Assembly: GCA_033239525.1 (NCBI GenBank)
Contig: BSYO01000006.1
Span: forward strand, 15,648,175-15,712,174
Source of the DNA: Nepenthes gracilis
Lineage: Eukaryota; Streptophyta; Magnoliopsida; Caryophyllales; Nepenthaceae
Length of the DNA: 64,000 nt
Reading direction: 5' to 3'
Every line of letters begins with the position of its first letter. Position 1 is the stretch's first letter. Under the pieces are notes generated by a model, which saw only the letters and a list, made by a program, of their open reading frames with translations, was not told where the DNA came from and searched no databases. A program made the translations under genes and the position numbers. Below are positions 10,936 to 23,164 of this stretch, piece by piece.

Positions 10936-12580
10936 AGCCCAGTACACTCTAGACTTCAATTGTGACAGAGTGACTTTCTTGACTGGAATTCAATGAAGTT
11001 TTGGTAGTAAAACGGCTGCCACACTAATACAACCTGTACAAAAATTCTTGTACAATACAAAATATAACCACACATCACAATACAGGATTCAAAAATAGTC
11101 ACAGCAAATAAGTGGCATCAATGCCATATCTCTGGATATAATGTTTGCTTAGATAAAATGTCACTAGGTCCCTTAAAAAACTATAAATACCTGCGGAAGC
11201 ATATACATTCATCAAGAATAGCAAAAACTACACTACATATAGATCCTCATTATCATATGCATATATCAATATACAAGTCCATCAAAATGATACAAAATGC
11301 TTCACTAAGTACAACATCACAAAACTATGTTCAAAAGGTTCTTCATCCAAATTCTACGGCCTAACCAGCTCCTAAACTCTACTCAGTCTCATAGGATATA
11401 AGGGTATACTCATCTGAAAAAAATAAAGTAGTAAGGGTGAGCCAAATACTCAATAAGTGTAATAAAATAAAAAATAATAAACGACATACACAGTATAAAG
11501 CAGAGGAAAGATATAAAAGTATAATGAAGATACGTAAACATAAATCATGATTAAATACACTTTTCAGAATACATTTATCTTCCATAATTCACTTATCTTT
11601 CTTTAGGTTCCAAAACATGCGTAGCTTCTTTACTTTGCAAACTAGGACCGGTAGGCCTTACTAGCTAACGGTGTAAACAAATCAAGAAATGAATGTGCAT
11701 GTCCCAATACATTCTAAGGCACTAACCACGAACCTTGAATTTAACGTTTCATGGTGGATAGTATATGTTTCACCCGATATATTAAAACAGATAACAGAAT
11801 ACACCACCGAGTATCTCTTGTGATTCAAGAACAATTTCTCAATTTGCCACAATGATATCCTAGGATATGCAAGCGAATACTACCCTCTGAAATACAAATC
11901 CTTGATCCAAACTCTTAATTACTTAGTTTTAAGGGAATGTTCCACCAAAAACTTGTACAGAAGTTCCTATCCCTAGAGAACGGGTCATCAGACGTAACAG
12001 ATTGTGTAGTTCCCTTTAGATACTATGCATATTTTCATAATTCTTTGATACGGATACAGATAATCGATTTCTTATGAATTCGTAATTTCACATACTTTCA
12101 ATTATATGTATAAATCATCATAAAGTTTGAAACATATAAAGAATTCTTATCACCGTGAGCCAAACAAAACTTTAGAGTTTCCGGATAACAAATACCTTCA
12201 CAATTGCATATAACATAGTTTCCAGAGTATATTCAAAGCAACATATATAATGTACATGTAGTTAAATATTATAATTTTCGATCACAATATTTCTGGAATA
12301 TATAAAATTAACATATACAAAATATATGTGTATAAATATCAAATATTTAGAATACCCACATCCGTAAGCTAGGGTTTCAAGATTCTAAAACAAAATCATG
12401 TATGAATCTCAAATAAAACGAGCAAAATCTAAAGAGGGCACCGGTTAGGATTTTCAAGTGTGTAAATCTCACAAATTGGATATGAAATCGAAGTATGTAC
12501 ATACTCAAGTTGTGAGTATTACGAAATATAAATTTAATCAGGTATTAAGATAAAGATGCCTAAAGAAAACGAAATAAAAG

Positions 12581-15009
12581 TGTGAGGATCCGATCCCAAA
12601 AACATGATAATTCCAATTTATTTAATTGATATACATGTATTTGAGGTGAATGGATTAAAGAAAATATGGGAGAAATTCGATTTAGAGACGAAATAATCCC
12701 CCAGGGCAACGGCACCCGTGTGGCGCCTAAGGTGCCACCAGGGCCTAAATAACAGAAACCACCGCTCAAGTGGCTTTTAAGGCGCCACCCGAGGGGAAAT
12801 AGTAAAACTGAGCGCTCGAAGAGTGCCAAGTTCGCGCTCGAGCACGGCCCAGGATTTGTACTGGGTGCCTATTCGGTGCTCGAGCGCCGGTCATGGGCCC
12901 AGTCACGTGACCCCTTTCTCCCGCGTTTTAAAGGGGGATGATTAGGGATTTGGGTTCATTTTTCAGCTAAACCACGACAGGAACGAAGAGAGAGAAGAGA
13001 AGGAGGAGAGAGAAGAGAAAGAAAAGGGAAAAAGTCTGTCGTTCAGTCCCGACCCGAGTCACGGTAACCGTAGATTAAGCTCAGGCAAGTATACCTCGGA
13101 CATTATTTTTCATTTTTACCGCCTTTTCTTGCTCTAAAAATGGTAAAAATACTCTAAAATCTTATTGCTCCAAGTTTAAAGCTAATGAAGCATGTTTTCC
13201 TTAATTGTTCAGTTAGATTTCATCTTTACTCATGTGTATTATAATATTTGGCTTCGATTTCATGAAAAAGCATGTAATTAGTGTTCAATTTGGTTCCAGA
13301 AACATGATGCGAAACCCTAACTCAAAAATATTATGGGTTTTTGGTTAAAATGCATGATTTAGTATATGTATTTAGATTTATGGCGTGGATCATGAATAAA
13401 TACATGTTTGGTATTCGATTTGAGTTCAAAAGTTTTGGCGAAACCCTAGGTATGAAAATGAATGTGTTTTAATAATTTTTAACCTTAACTTCTGTTATAT
13501 AAAAGTTAATTGGCACCGAAAATGAAGCTCTGGTGTAATTTGTTTCTAAGAATTTTACATGACTTATACTTGATAAATTGCCATGCACTCAAGCAAAATT
13601 GAACAGTTTTGGACCGCCATTGATATTCTCAACCAATTTTGAAGGGTTTCTATTTGTCCTTGTATATTCTCAAATAAGTCTCAAGGGTTTTAAATCGCTT
13701 CAACATTCTAAAGTTGATCAAGGATAATTATGAAACTCTTGATTGACTTCTAAAACTAAAAAGGGTTTTAGTTATGAAATAAGAAGGAAAAAATATTTTT
13801 GATACCGTTATTTACGACCCAGGACTAATATACAATCAAGTTAGATTCTCCGACATTTCTTAAAACGTTACGGTGGTAATCGAGGATAACTCTGTTCATG
13901 GAGTTATATATGGTCTGCCCTTCCTCGGGACGTTACGGTCAAGAGGAAAGATTCCAGACCTAGCCTACCTTCGGGAGGCACACCTGTACAGATCCCACTG
14001 GAAGAGATCTCTTGTTTATATTTCTGTCCTTTGATTGTGTGGAGTGAGTACAATCTATCCTTGATTATTCGCCCCCACTGCTAGTAGGGTTTACTGGTGG
14101 GGTCCTATATAGATGAAAAAGGAAATTTCTATAAGCTATAGAATCAAGACCAATTTTCGCTTTCTGGATTCTATTTTAACAGTTTATTATAAATGAAGTT
14201 TGGCTACGTATATTCTGATTTTCGAAGCTTGATTGTTCCGTTTCAGACAGTTCTGTAATCTTCTGCATTATGATTCTGCTATAGCTTCTACGAATCACTG
14301 TCTTATAGCATTTATGCTTTAACATGTATTTGTATCCGTTTTACTGTATTTTGTTCTGCATAAAAGTTTTACTGCATGCCTGCATGTACATTGTTGGGTT
14401 TCGACTCACTGTTTACTGTTTTTTTCCTCCAGATGAGGCTGTAGAGTTAGTACCGGATGAGAATGAGTAATTTAGAATCTTGTTTGAAGATTTTGGAGAT
14501 CTGAAGCATTTTGGAGATCTGAAGCATTCTGAAGTAATTTGGAAGAGTAGTTGGATGTAAAGACCCGACTTGATATGTGATTTTGTATATAAATTTTATG
14601 CCTATGGGCATCTATGTATACATGGGTTTTGTATGGAAATACATATGATGAACAAAAATTATGCTTCCGCAGTTTATAATTTTGCTTCGTTATATGTTTT
14701 CGATTTTCTCAGATAGGTCCTAGATGACATCTCACCTATGAACCATTATTATAGTAGATAGGATTGTGATAAATGTCATGGATGGCAACTGCGATCCTGT
14801 GAACGCATGTTGTAGGAAAGTTACAGTATATTTAGATAGTTGTGTGCATGTACTAGTTTGCTATGCAGGTTTGTACAGGTTTACATTTCTGTTTGGCCCA
14901 AATTTAGGAAAACTCGCCCGTTTTCCCAAGAACTCTAAGTGTAATATTGGGCTTCGCTTCTATTACGAATGACGAAATTATTAGTGGAAAAAAATCACGT
15001 TCCGTCACA
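12581..15009 (+). repeat. Plus-strand solo LTR with target duplication AAAAG
   Basis: It begins TGTGAGG at 12581 and ends CGTCACA at 15009 (2,429 bp). AAAAG precedes it (12576-12580) and follows it (15010-15014), a clean 5-bp target duplication. Removing it rejoins the minus-strand LTR. It has U3 repeats with CGCTCGAGC motifs (12710-12890), a TTTTAAAGGGGG TATA-like site near 12928, a GA-rich leader (12975-13040), and a long non-coding R/U5 that includes TTGTTGGGTTTCGACTCACT near 14391. It carries no primer site or genes. Open frames at 14766-14972 and in its duplicate are chance frames. Confidence 0.8.
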
Positions 15010-15236
15010 AAAAGTGTAAAGAAATTACAACCTTTCTAACTAGCTCGAGGTCGATTCGAACTCGGGAACTTTAGTTTGCTCCTCTCTCTTCCCCTTCATG
15101 CTCTCTCTTTCTCTTCTCTTTCTTTGGACCATTAGAAAATAATGCGTTAAATTCCAAACGCGCTTTATAATCGAATCGGCGCTGAGCACCGGGTCAAGTG
15201 CCAAAGACACCCAAAGGCCGCACTAGAGCGCTCCGA
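13281..15236 (+). repeat. Tandem duplication, copy 1
   Basis: This block is repeated directly after itself as 15237-17215. It includes the last 1.73 kb of the plus-strand solo LTR plus 222 bp of the minus-strand LTR around it. AGTGTTCAATTTGG occurs at 13280, at the junction (15236) and at the far end (17215), which marks it as the recombination homology. Mismatches with copy 2 cluster at CTG/CAG triplets and homopolymers. Confidence 0.85.
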
Positions 15237-17215
15237 GTGTTCAATTTGGTTCCAGAAACATGATGCGAAACCCTAACTCAAAAATATTATGGGTTTTTGG
15301 TTAAAATGCATGATTTAGTATATGTATTTAGATTTATGGCGTGGATCATGAATAAATACATGTTTGGTATTCGATTTGAGTTCAAAAGTTTTGGCGAAAC
15401 CCTAGGTATGAAAATGAATGTGTTTTAATAATTTTTAACCTTAACTTTTGTTATATAAAAGTTAATTGGCACCGAAATGAAGCTCCTGGTGTAATTTGTT
15501 TCTAAGAATTTTACACAGACTTATACTGATAAATTGCCATGCACTTCTGAAGCAAAATTGAACAGTTTTTGGACCGCCATTGGATATTCTGAACCAATTT
15601 TGAAGGGTTTCTGACTGTCCTTGTATATTCTGAAATAAGTCTGAAGGGTTTTAAACTGCTTCTGAACATTCTAAAGTTGACTGAAGGATAATTATGAAAC
15701 TCTGATTGACTTCTAAAACTAAAAAGGGGTTTTAGTTATGAAATAAGAAGGAAAAATATTTTTGATACCGTTATTTAGGACCCAGGACTAATATACAATC
15801 AAGTTAGATTCTCCGACATTTCTTAAAACGTTACGGTGGTAATCGAGGATAACTCTGTTCATGGAGTTATATATGGTCTGCCCTTCCTCGGGACGTTACG
15901 GTCAAGAGGAAAGATTCCAGACCTAGCCTACCTTCGGGAGGCACACCTGTACAGATCCCACTGGAAGAGATCTCCTGTTTATATTTCTGTCCTTTGATTG
16001 TGTGGAGTGAGTACAATCTATCCTTGATTATTCGCCCCCACTGCTAGTAGGGTTTCATCGGTGGGGTCCTATATAGATGAAAAGGAAATTTCTATAAGCT
16101 ATAGAATCAAGACCAATTTTCGCTTTCTGGATTCTATTTTAACAGCTTTATTATAAATGAAGTTTGGCTACGTATATTCGATTTTGAAGCTTGATTGTTC
16201 CGTTTGCATATGCTTTAGTAATCTTCCTCGCATTATGATTCTCGCTATAGCTTCTACGAATCACCTGCCTTATAGCATTTATGCTTTAACATGTATTTGT
16301 ATCCGTTTTACCGTATTTTGTTCTCGCATAAAAGTTTTACTTTGCATGCCCGCATGTACATTGTTGGGTTTCACTCATCACATCGCTTTTTTCCTCCAGA
16401 TGAGGCTGTAGAGTTAGTACCGAATGAGAATGAGTAATTTAGAATCTTGTTTGAAGATTTTGGAGATCTGAAGCATTTTGGAGATCTGAAGCATTCTGAA
16501 GTAATTTGGAAGAGTAGTTGGATGTAAAGACCCGACTTGATATGTGATTTTGTATATAAATTTTATGCCTATGGGCATCTATGTATACATGGGTTTTGTA
16601 TGGAAATACATATGATGAACAAAAAATTATGCTTCCGCAGGTTTATAATTTTGCTTCTGTTATATGTTTTCTGATTTTCTGTATAGGTCCTAGATGACAT
16701 CTCACCTATGAACTGTTATTATAGTAGATAGGATTGTGATAAATGCTCATGGATGGCAACTGCGATCCTGTGAACGCATGTTGTAGGAAAGTTACAGTAT
16801 ATTTAGATAGTTGTGTGCATGTACTAGTTTGCTATGCAGGTTTGTACAGGTTTACATTTCTGTTTGGCCCAAATTTAGGAAAAACTCTGCCCGTTTTTCC
16901 CAAGAACTCTAAGTGTAATATTGGGCTTCTGTTTCTATTACGAATGACGAAATTATTAGTGGAAAAAAAATCACGTTCCGTCACAAAAAGTGTAAAGAAA
17001 TTACAACCTTTCTAACTAGCTCGAGGTCAGATTCGAACTCGGGAACTTTAGTTTGCTCCTCTCTCTTCCCCTTCATGCTCTCTCTTTCTCTTCTCTTTCT
17101 TTGGACCATTAGAAAATAATGCGTTAAATTCCAAACGCGCTTTTATAATCGAACTGGCGCTTGAGCACTGGTCAAGTGCCAGCACACCCAAAGGCCGCAC
17201 TAGAGCGCTCCTCGA
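15237..17215 (+). repeat. Tandem duplication, copy 2
   Basis: Second copy of 13281-15236, 23 bp longer, with the solo-LTR end CGTCACA at 16979-16985 and its AAAAG target duplication at 16986-16990. Because the copied block crosses the solo-LTR boundary, the duplication happened after that insertion. Confidence 0.85.
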
Positions 17216-17408
17216 GTGTTCAATTTGGCCAACCTGGGCCCCGGGCGTGGAGATTCTACCCAGCGCACCTTGAGCACACCTCAAGCACTGGCCTCCCGAT
17301 TCCTCTTTTGACTTCCGATGCTAATTTTTCACATACAGTTAAACCTAATCCTAATTATATTATCTTAATTATCTTCTAATTATTATGTTTGAAATCCGAA
17401 ACCTCACA

Positions 17409-18270
17409 TTAATTCCTTTCTTTCCCTTGTCTGTTAGCTTTGATATTTTATAGGATCCTCCTAATCCCAAATTTTGGATTTCTCATTTGTTGGCCGACTT
17501 CTTTTCAAAGAATTTTTCTCTTTCTAACTCTCATTCAAATAAGAGAGTCCATTCCAACACATCTCCATAAATCTTCAACTTCAACATCACAAGCTACCAC
17601 CAGATTATATCATTGAATCTTTACAGAAATTTCCTTACCTTCCTTACCTCATCATGAACCATGTGAGGGGTATAACAGAATAGTTCCATAAACTTGACGT
17701 CATAACCTACCACCATCTATTTTCCTTCTTGCAAATGGAAAAATTCATCCTTGTTTTGTTCTCTTATACTTATTAAAAAGTATTTATCTACGAAAGTCTC
17801 TATGAATAAACTCCACGAAATCTCTTCATTATCGAGTCCCATAGCTCTTTTCTTCATTGACTATCAATGGTTTGTCTCTCCTTCCAACTTAAAGGAGATG
17901 AACAACACCTTATCCATTTCCAGACAGTGAATAACTATGAAAACTTCTCAATTCATCCGATCCAAATATCGGTTTTGATAGGATCCAAGTCGCCCATAAA
18001 TTCTAGCACACTTTCATTAGTAAAGCGATCATATGCCATTGTCACTGGATTAGCCATCGCTAGCTCCAGATTATGCGATCCTCGAGACATTAATTCCATC
18101 ACGTTTGCCATCATTGCCATGATGGCGAAGTACTTCTCTTCCCGGTCAGGGTGAGAGCTAGGTCCAATAATTTTTCCTTATCTAGACGACATCTTAATCC
18201 TATCACAAAATAATTAATTAATCAATTAGAACTTCAAACTGAAAATTAAGACATTCTCTTTATGACTTTT
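17409..18270 (-). pseudogene. Chromovirus gag N-terminal/central part
   Basis: The minus strand keeps a retrotransposon gag core: I-S-W-S-L-F-I-E-T-F-V-D-K-Y-F, then I-R-E-Q-N-K-D-E-F-F-H-L-Q-E-G-K (about 17735-17850), then after a one-base frameshift V-G-Y-D-V-K-F-M-E-L-F and V-H-D-E-V-R-K (about 17640-17730). The spacing fits Retrotrans_gag. Gag forms the virus-like particle. A TAA follows near 17638, and the reading frame is lost towards the inserted LTR at 17408. Confidence 0.65.
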
Positions 18271-18272
18271 TT

Positions 18273-18280
18273 GATACCAC
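18273..18280 (-). other. Primer-binding site (initiator Met tRNA type)
   Basis: The minus strand reads GTGGTATCAAAA six bases inside the LTR end GGTGACA. TGGTATCA matches the first eight bases of the usual plant PBS complementary to initiator methionine tRNA; the rest has decayed. Confidence 0.6.
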
Positions 18281-18286
18281 TTTAAC

Positions 18287-20431
18287 TGTCACCTCCTAAA
18301 TTTTGAACCCAATACTTACAATTATCAACAATAATAATTATCCAAGTAACAAACTAATTAACATTGGACATGAATTTCACATTGATATCTCAATTGACCA
18401 AAATAAAATAACACCGATGAAACACAGGACCCAAAAAGTGTTATATTTTGTGTTGCTCGACACTTGACCAAACTATGATGTCGGGCCATATATAAGGAGC
18501 CATATTTTTCATAAAAAATCGGAGTACATAATTAAACTGAAACTAAATTCCACCGTTTTTTACTGTCAAACAGCGAACATCCCAACTACAACCCATAATC
18601 AATATAAACTACATCCACATGACACTAAATAAATCAACATTTATCTTACAACTTACAAGCCATAATCTAATTAACATAACCAAATTAAACTATTATCCGA
18701 AACTATAATACAACATTAAACATTCCGTATTTTTAATCTAAACTCTTTGAACAGTTTTCTTCTTCAGTTATGATCATTCTGTAAGTATCCAAGCCTCTTA
18801 ACTGAAGGAGTCAATAAAACAAAAGTAATGAGTAAGCCAAATGCTCATTAAGGCATTTAATATTATAATTTAACATATATAAATTACATCTAAAACATAT
18901 CAGAATGAATAATACATCAAATTTCAATGTAATAGTATGAAATTTCATGACAAGGTATTTTATCAACTTTCTAGATTTACTTATTGTATTCTTATTTAAT
19001 TCATGTCATCAAATCATACTGAAATATAATTTTCTTAGGGATCAAGGCCAATAGGGTCATACCGCTTAAAGGAACAGATAATTAAAACTTAGGCTATATT
19101 TATTTTCATTCAATCAAAGGCTGTACGTTACTATTCAAAACGAGTACATAAGCCGTCATATATATAATACTGTAGACGAGGTCGAATACCACTTTCACTC
19201 GTAAATAATATATTCAAACCTCTATTACTACTATAATATATTAAGGCATGCTATAATATACCACCCATTGAATTAACAGCATGGTCCTATGCTTATACTT
19301 ATGTAAACTCTATACATTTCTTTATATTTCATATATTTGCTCTCTTTGGAGAAAATATTCTTCGTTTTTAACATAATTATAGAATTTTCTCTTTAAATTT
19401 TATAAATTCTTAGCATGCAACACTTAAACTTTCTATAAAAATTTAATCATGATAAATTTTAAAATATAGAATATTAAATTAGCTAGATAGTGCAAAAATT
19501 CAGCAATAATGTAGGAAAATCAGCAATATTGAAATATTTTAACAATTGTAATTTAAATAATATACATGCAGGGCCAAATTTATTGAAATTCATAATATGT
19601 AAGTATATATTTAAAGGCCTGGAACATATTGTAGCAAGATAATATAAAATTTATCACATATAAAGTCATTAAGTCATAAATTAAACACATGCATACAAGA
19701 AAATTGTTAAAAAAAAAAAAAAAGCTTAAATTTTAAAGTATATGAACTAATGACATGATTCTCCATAAAAATCATAAAGAATGGGAGTGAGAATTTATAC
19801 ATATAAAATTTAAATAATTAACTCCGATAGTATATCTAGTAGGAGTAATTAAAATAAGAAATATTCTAAGAATTGAGAAAGAAATGGCAATAAAGGGAAA
19901 AAAAATTTAGAATACAGTGTCCTAACTTTATATTACCGAAAATCTAATTTGAATTCACTTAAATTGAGTTTCTTTAGCTTCCTCTCTTTCTCTCTCTTCT
20001 GATCATCTCCTTCTCTCCCTCTATCAAACTTTGCTAAAAAATAATAGAAAATTAACCGAATTCTTTATTTATACTAAACCGACTCTCATGCTCCAGTTGG
20101 GTGCAGATTACGCGGCATGGCTAAGCACTATGGTGCACGAGTGTCGCCACTGGTACGCTTTGAGCACGGGCATTCTACCACCGTGCACTTCAACATATCT
20201 TGGGCATGTCTCGAGCGCTTCTACACTAGTTTGTATGCTTAGGCACCGATCAGGTGCAATTACTCTATCCATCCCATGCATGGGAACGGGTCGGGCATCA
20301 GTTGAGTATCCATAAACTCTATTCAGTCCAACATTTATTTTTAATCTAATTTTTTTATCATTTGACCTTAATTTTAATTATATTAATTTAATTAATGATG
20401 ATTAGGTTTAAATTCAAACTCTAACCTTACA
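18287..20431 (-). repeat. 5' LTR of the chromovirus
   Basis: It begins TGTCACC at 18287 and ends TTACA at 20431 on the plus strand. It aligns with 5187-7319 in the same direction. The CT-rich leader (19980-20030), TATA (about 20062-20071) and CTCGAGC-type U3 block (20090-20290) are in the same order. It is moderately diverged from its partner. Confidence 0.8.
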
Positions 20432-21235
20432 CGCACCATGAAAGACACAGAATATGAGTTTGAAACACATCATTGAGGACACATGCAAAAACATGCCACT
20501 TCTACTTTAAAAGAAAGACATCAGATATAGATCTAAAAACGAAATAAATTTTCACATCGAGGCAAAATCATTACATTGAGGTTGAAGAAAGTACAAGTTG
20601 TAATGCAAGAGTTTGTATAAAATATAAACTTTCAAATATTTACAAAGCCAACTGGTTAAGATGTCTGAAATTATTTTAGCCATGCAATCTTCTGTCATAA
20701 CATTTGGTTTTTTTTTTTACAAATAGCTTGTTGTATTATAGCCAAAACAATAAAAAAAAGTAATATTAGTAATACAATCCAACACCACAATGGATCATTG
20801 AATATTATGGATAAATTTTATTAAGACATTTTATTTGTATAATAAAGAAAACCTCTTAATAAACTTATGTGTGAATTGAGGCAAGTAATATTTTCACTCG
20901 TGTTAAGCTATATTAGCCTTTCAATGCTTTATCCCACAATCACTCAAAAGTGTAACATTTTTCCATTATAGCATTTCTAATCAAAATTGCCTAAAACTTA
21001 CTCCACTTAAGTTATGCAACGTCAATGAATACATTATTTAAAACAGAAGATTTTAAAAGAACCCTAAATGGGTTTAAAACAAACGGTTACGTCACAGCTA
21101 TCAGATGAAACAATTATCTAACGGCTACGATATAACCTTTTTTTAAAAAATAATAACATAAATTTTTTAAGAAAAGAAAAAAAGTAGTTGTCAGATTAGA
21201 TCTAATAGCTGTTATATAGAATCATATGTGCTGTG
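20432..21235. other. AT-rich spacer, nothing recognised
   Basis: Low-complexity AT-rich DNA with poly-A and poly-T runs. I see no coding signal, repeat unit or RNA gene. Confidence 0.5.
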
Positions 21236-22560
21236 ACACCTGTAAGGCCCTTAACTCAACAAATGGGTTTTTGCACGAAGTTTGTGGCCTAAAAGACCGA
21301 TCAACAGAAGGTTGAACTACTGAGAGAATAATGTCCGATCAACACTCTGATGACCGACTAAGATAAATTGAGAGGAAAATGTCTGGTCAACACCCTATTG
21401 ACTGGTAGGCGGTGAGGAAGAATCTGGTCAATGCCTTGTTGATCGGTTAAGAAGGGTATGAGGGAAATAACCCGATCAACGGAAGGTTAACCAGTTGAGA
21501 GAGGCTAAGGAATAATCGGGTCAATATACTGTTGATTGACTGAGAAGGATAATAGAATTCTACCGAAGTGGATATTCTGTCGGGTTAACTTTTCTGTTGA
21601 AGTGAATTTCTGGAGAAGAAATTCTGAGTGGATTCTCTGAAGTGCAAATGTAGGAGTGCGGTTGTTGGAGAGGAAATCCGAAGTGGATTCTCCAAAGTGC
21701 AAAATGTTGGAGTACGTTTGCTGGAGTGGATTTTCATAGATGATTCCTAGAGAGGAGATCCGGAGAAATTTTCGGAGAGCTAAGGGCTGAAGTGGTGATA
21801 CCCATGCCGATTTGAAGCAATTGCCAAAGTGAAATTTCAGTGATGAAGGCAATTTCGGAGTGGCTCTGGGAGCCGGAGTGGATTTGGCTAGGAATGCTTT
21901 GGTCGGTTTGGAATTTCAGTTTGGTCAAGGGGTGGACGGCTAGAAAGTTATATTAGGCAAAGAGATTAGTAAAGATCAAGGACTCTAAGTAATACCAGAG
22001 GTATCAGTTTCGCTCGAGGACACAAGATAATGTCCGGAGACCTTGGTCAATGCCTGGGGACTATGGTCTCGAGCAGCAACCTACCAACACTTAGCAAAAT
22101 TTTAGAAAATTGAGAAGCAACTTATAGCTGCTTATCTTGGCCAAGCTTTAGCAAATAACTAAAGCTAGCAGTCCATGCCAGCAACAACAGTCGAAATTCA
22201 AGGAAAGCTGCAGCCAATTTTGACTTCAACTTAACTAAGGAATTGTGGAAGGAAATTAGGTTAACCAATAAATAAGCGACAAAATAAAACATAATTAGAG
22301 GCCAAAACAAGTAATGATTCAACCAAATTTGGGACACTCGACTGTTAATGAAGGAAGGAAGGTATGATGTGTCAAAATAGGGGATGACTCAGCACTTTCA
22401 TTCTGGGTCTATATAAGGACGTGTAAGGAAGAGAGTAACTAAACTTTGAGGAGAGAGAGAGAAGGCAGAAAGAATATAAGAGAGAAAGCAGAAGGAAAGT
22501 AAGAAAGAAAAATAGGGGAGGTACCGAAGACAGTAAGGGGAAGTAATATGAAATCTAGCA
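21236..22560 (+). repeat. LTR-like U3 with TTGACC palindromes and TATA
   Basis: This starts near TGACACCTGTAAGGCCC and carries loose repeats of GGTCAAC..TTGACCGG (21295-21535), then GGAGTGGATTYTC repeats (21600-21830), a TATA box (TCTATATAAGG, 22408-22418) and a GA-rich leader (22440-22530). Several blocks recur in the same order at 25.9-26.7 kb (for example TTGGTCAAGG..CGGAYGG near 21919 and 26352). Order and content fit a retroelement LTR promoter. I cannot place its ends or family. Confidence 0.45.
22408..22418 (+). promoter_or_regulatory. TATA box of the LTR-like unit
   Basis: TCTATATAAGG about 30 bp before a GA-rich leader (GAGAGAGAGAGAAGG). A matching TCTTTATAAAG lies at 26676-26686 in the related unit. 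Confidence 0.5.
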
Positions 22561-23160
22561 AGTGCACTTGAATCCCTTTTTCACTTGGTACTGTTTATTG
22601 TTAATTCTTCTAAGTATTATTATTCTAATACTTAGTTTGTTTCATAAATTTGATCATATTATCAAAATTAACATAGAAAATAATCGACTAAAGTTGGAGT
22701 ACCAAAGTTACAGTTGCGCAATTTCTAAAATTCGATTGAACCGGTGACCAAATGATCACCAAACCTACCCAAATTTGGCATACAATTAGCTTAATATCTC
22801 ACCTATATTCTGACCAAATGGCTCATAAAAATAAGCTAAATCAGTCAGTCAATCGGGTCCATGAATAGCAAGAGGTCTTGCTGAACTGTACCGGAATACG
22901 ATTAGAAATCCGTCTCTGAACTAGGTCCGAACAGGGATCCAATTTTCCCAAGTTGACCATGATATAAACTTAGGATAATGTCCAAAGGTCATCCTTAGTC
23001 TCTCACGGCCTCAATGGAAAATCGATCGAGGTGGCCTGACGACCAGTTAAGAATTGTTGACCGGACAAATTAAAATATTGCCGGCTAGATAGTTGACGAG
23101 AATTATAAAAGTTGACCAGGTTTATAGTGGATGACCAGAATTAGAAAGACCGACCAAATT
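22561..23160. other. Probable R/U5 part of LTR-like sequence, no gene
   Basis: Non-coding and AT-rich, with more GACC/GGTC motifs near 23040-23110. No coding signal. Confidence 0.3.
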
Positions 23161-23164
23161 GACC

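Larger units (their letters stand above)
11159..17408 (-). repeat. Minus-strand LTR (solo) inserted in the chromovirus gag, itself interrupted
   Basis: Read on the minus strand it starts TGTGAGGTTTCGGATTTCAA at 17408 and ends GGGACCTAGTGACA at 11159. The start matches the plus-strand solo LTR at 12581 (TGTGAGGATCCGATCCCAAA), so both belong to one LTR family. Without the inserted LTR and the tandem duplication it would be about 1.84 kb. The CT-rich leader (17056-17100 on the plus strand) and the CTCGAG-like U3 block (17150-17290) fit a minus-strand promoter. Gag sequence lies on both sides, so I call it a solo LTR. The flanks TAAAA and TTAAT are not a clean target duplication. Confidence 0.6.
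5187..20431 (-). mobile_element. Chromodomain Ty3/gypsy retrotransposon (Tekay/Del-like), decayed and nested
   Basis: LTRs of about 2.1 kb at 5187-7319 and 18287-20431 run in the same direction and enclose, reading on the minus strand, a primer site (18273-18280), gag core (about 17640-17860), zinc knuckles, protease, RT, RNase H, integrase and a chromodomain ending at 7367. A polypurine tract lies against the left LTR. This order and the C-terminal chromodomain define a chromovirus; the integrase tail resembles Tekay/Del. The LTRs are clearly diverged, so insertion is old. I see no matching target duplication (TATCA on the left, CGCAC on the right). About 6.2 kb of unrelated LTR sequence (11159-17408) interrupts gag. 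Multiple stops and frameshifts rule out activity. Confidence 0.8.

Noticed and set aside
14766..17015. Paired plus-strand frames of 68 and 90 codons with nearly the same protein
   Set aside because: They are the same non-coding LTR segment in the two copies of the tandem duplication.
13281..17215. Reading the two similar blocks as the LTR pair of one short element
   Set aside because: The repeated block contains flanking host-LTR sequence and target duplication, has no internal region, and its borders are a shared 14-mer and not TG..CA ends.
11130..17430. Treating the minus LTR at 11159-17408 as a full element with its own PBS and PPT
   Set aside because: The PBS-like bases left of 11159 match in only about 8 of 12 positions and the purine run right of 17408 lies in Lys/Arg-rich gag coding sequence; gag halves continue on both sides.
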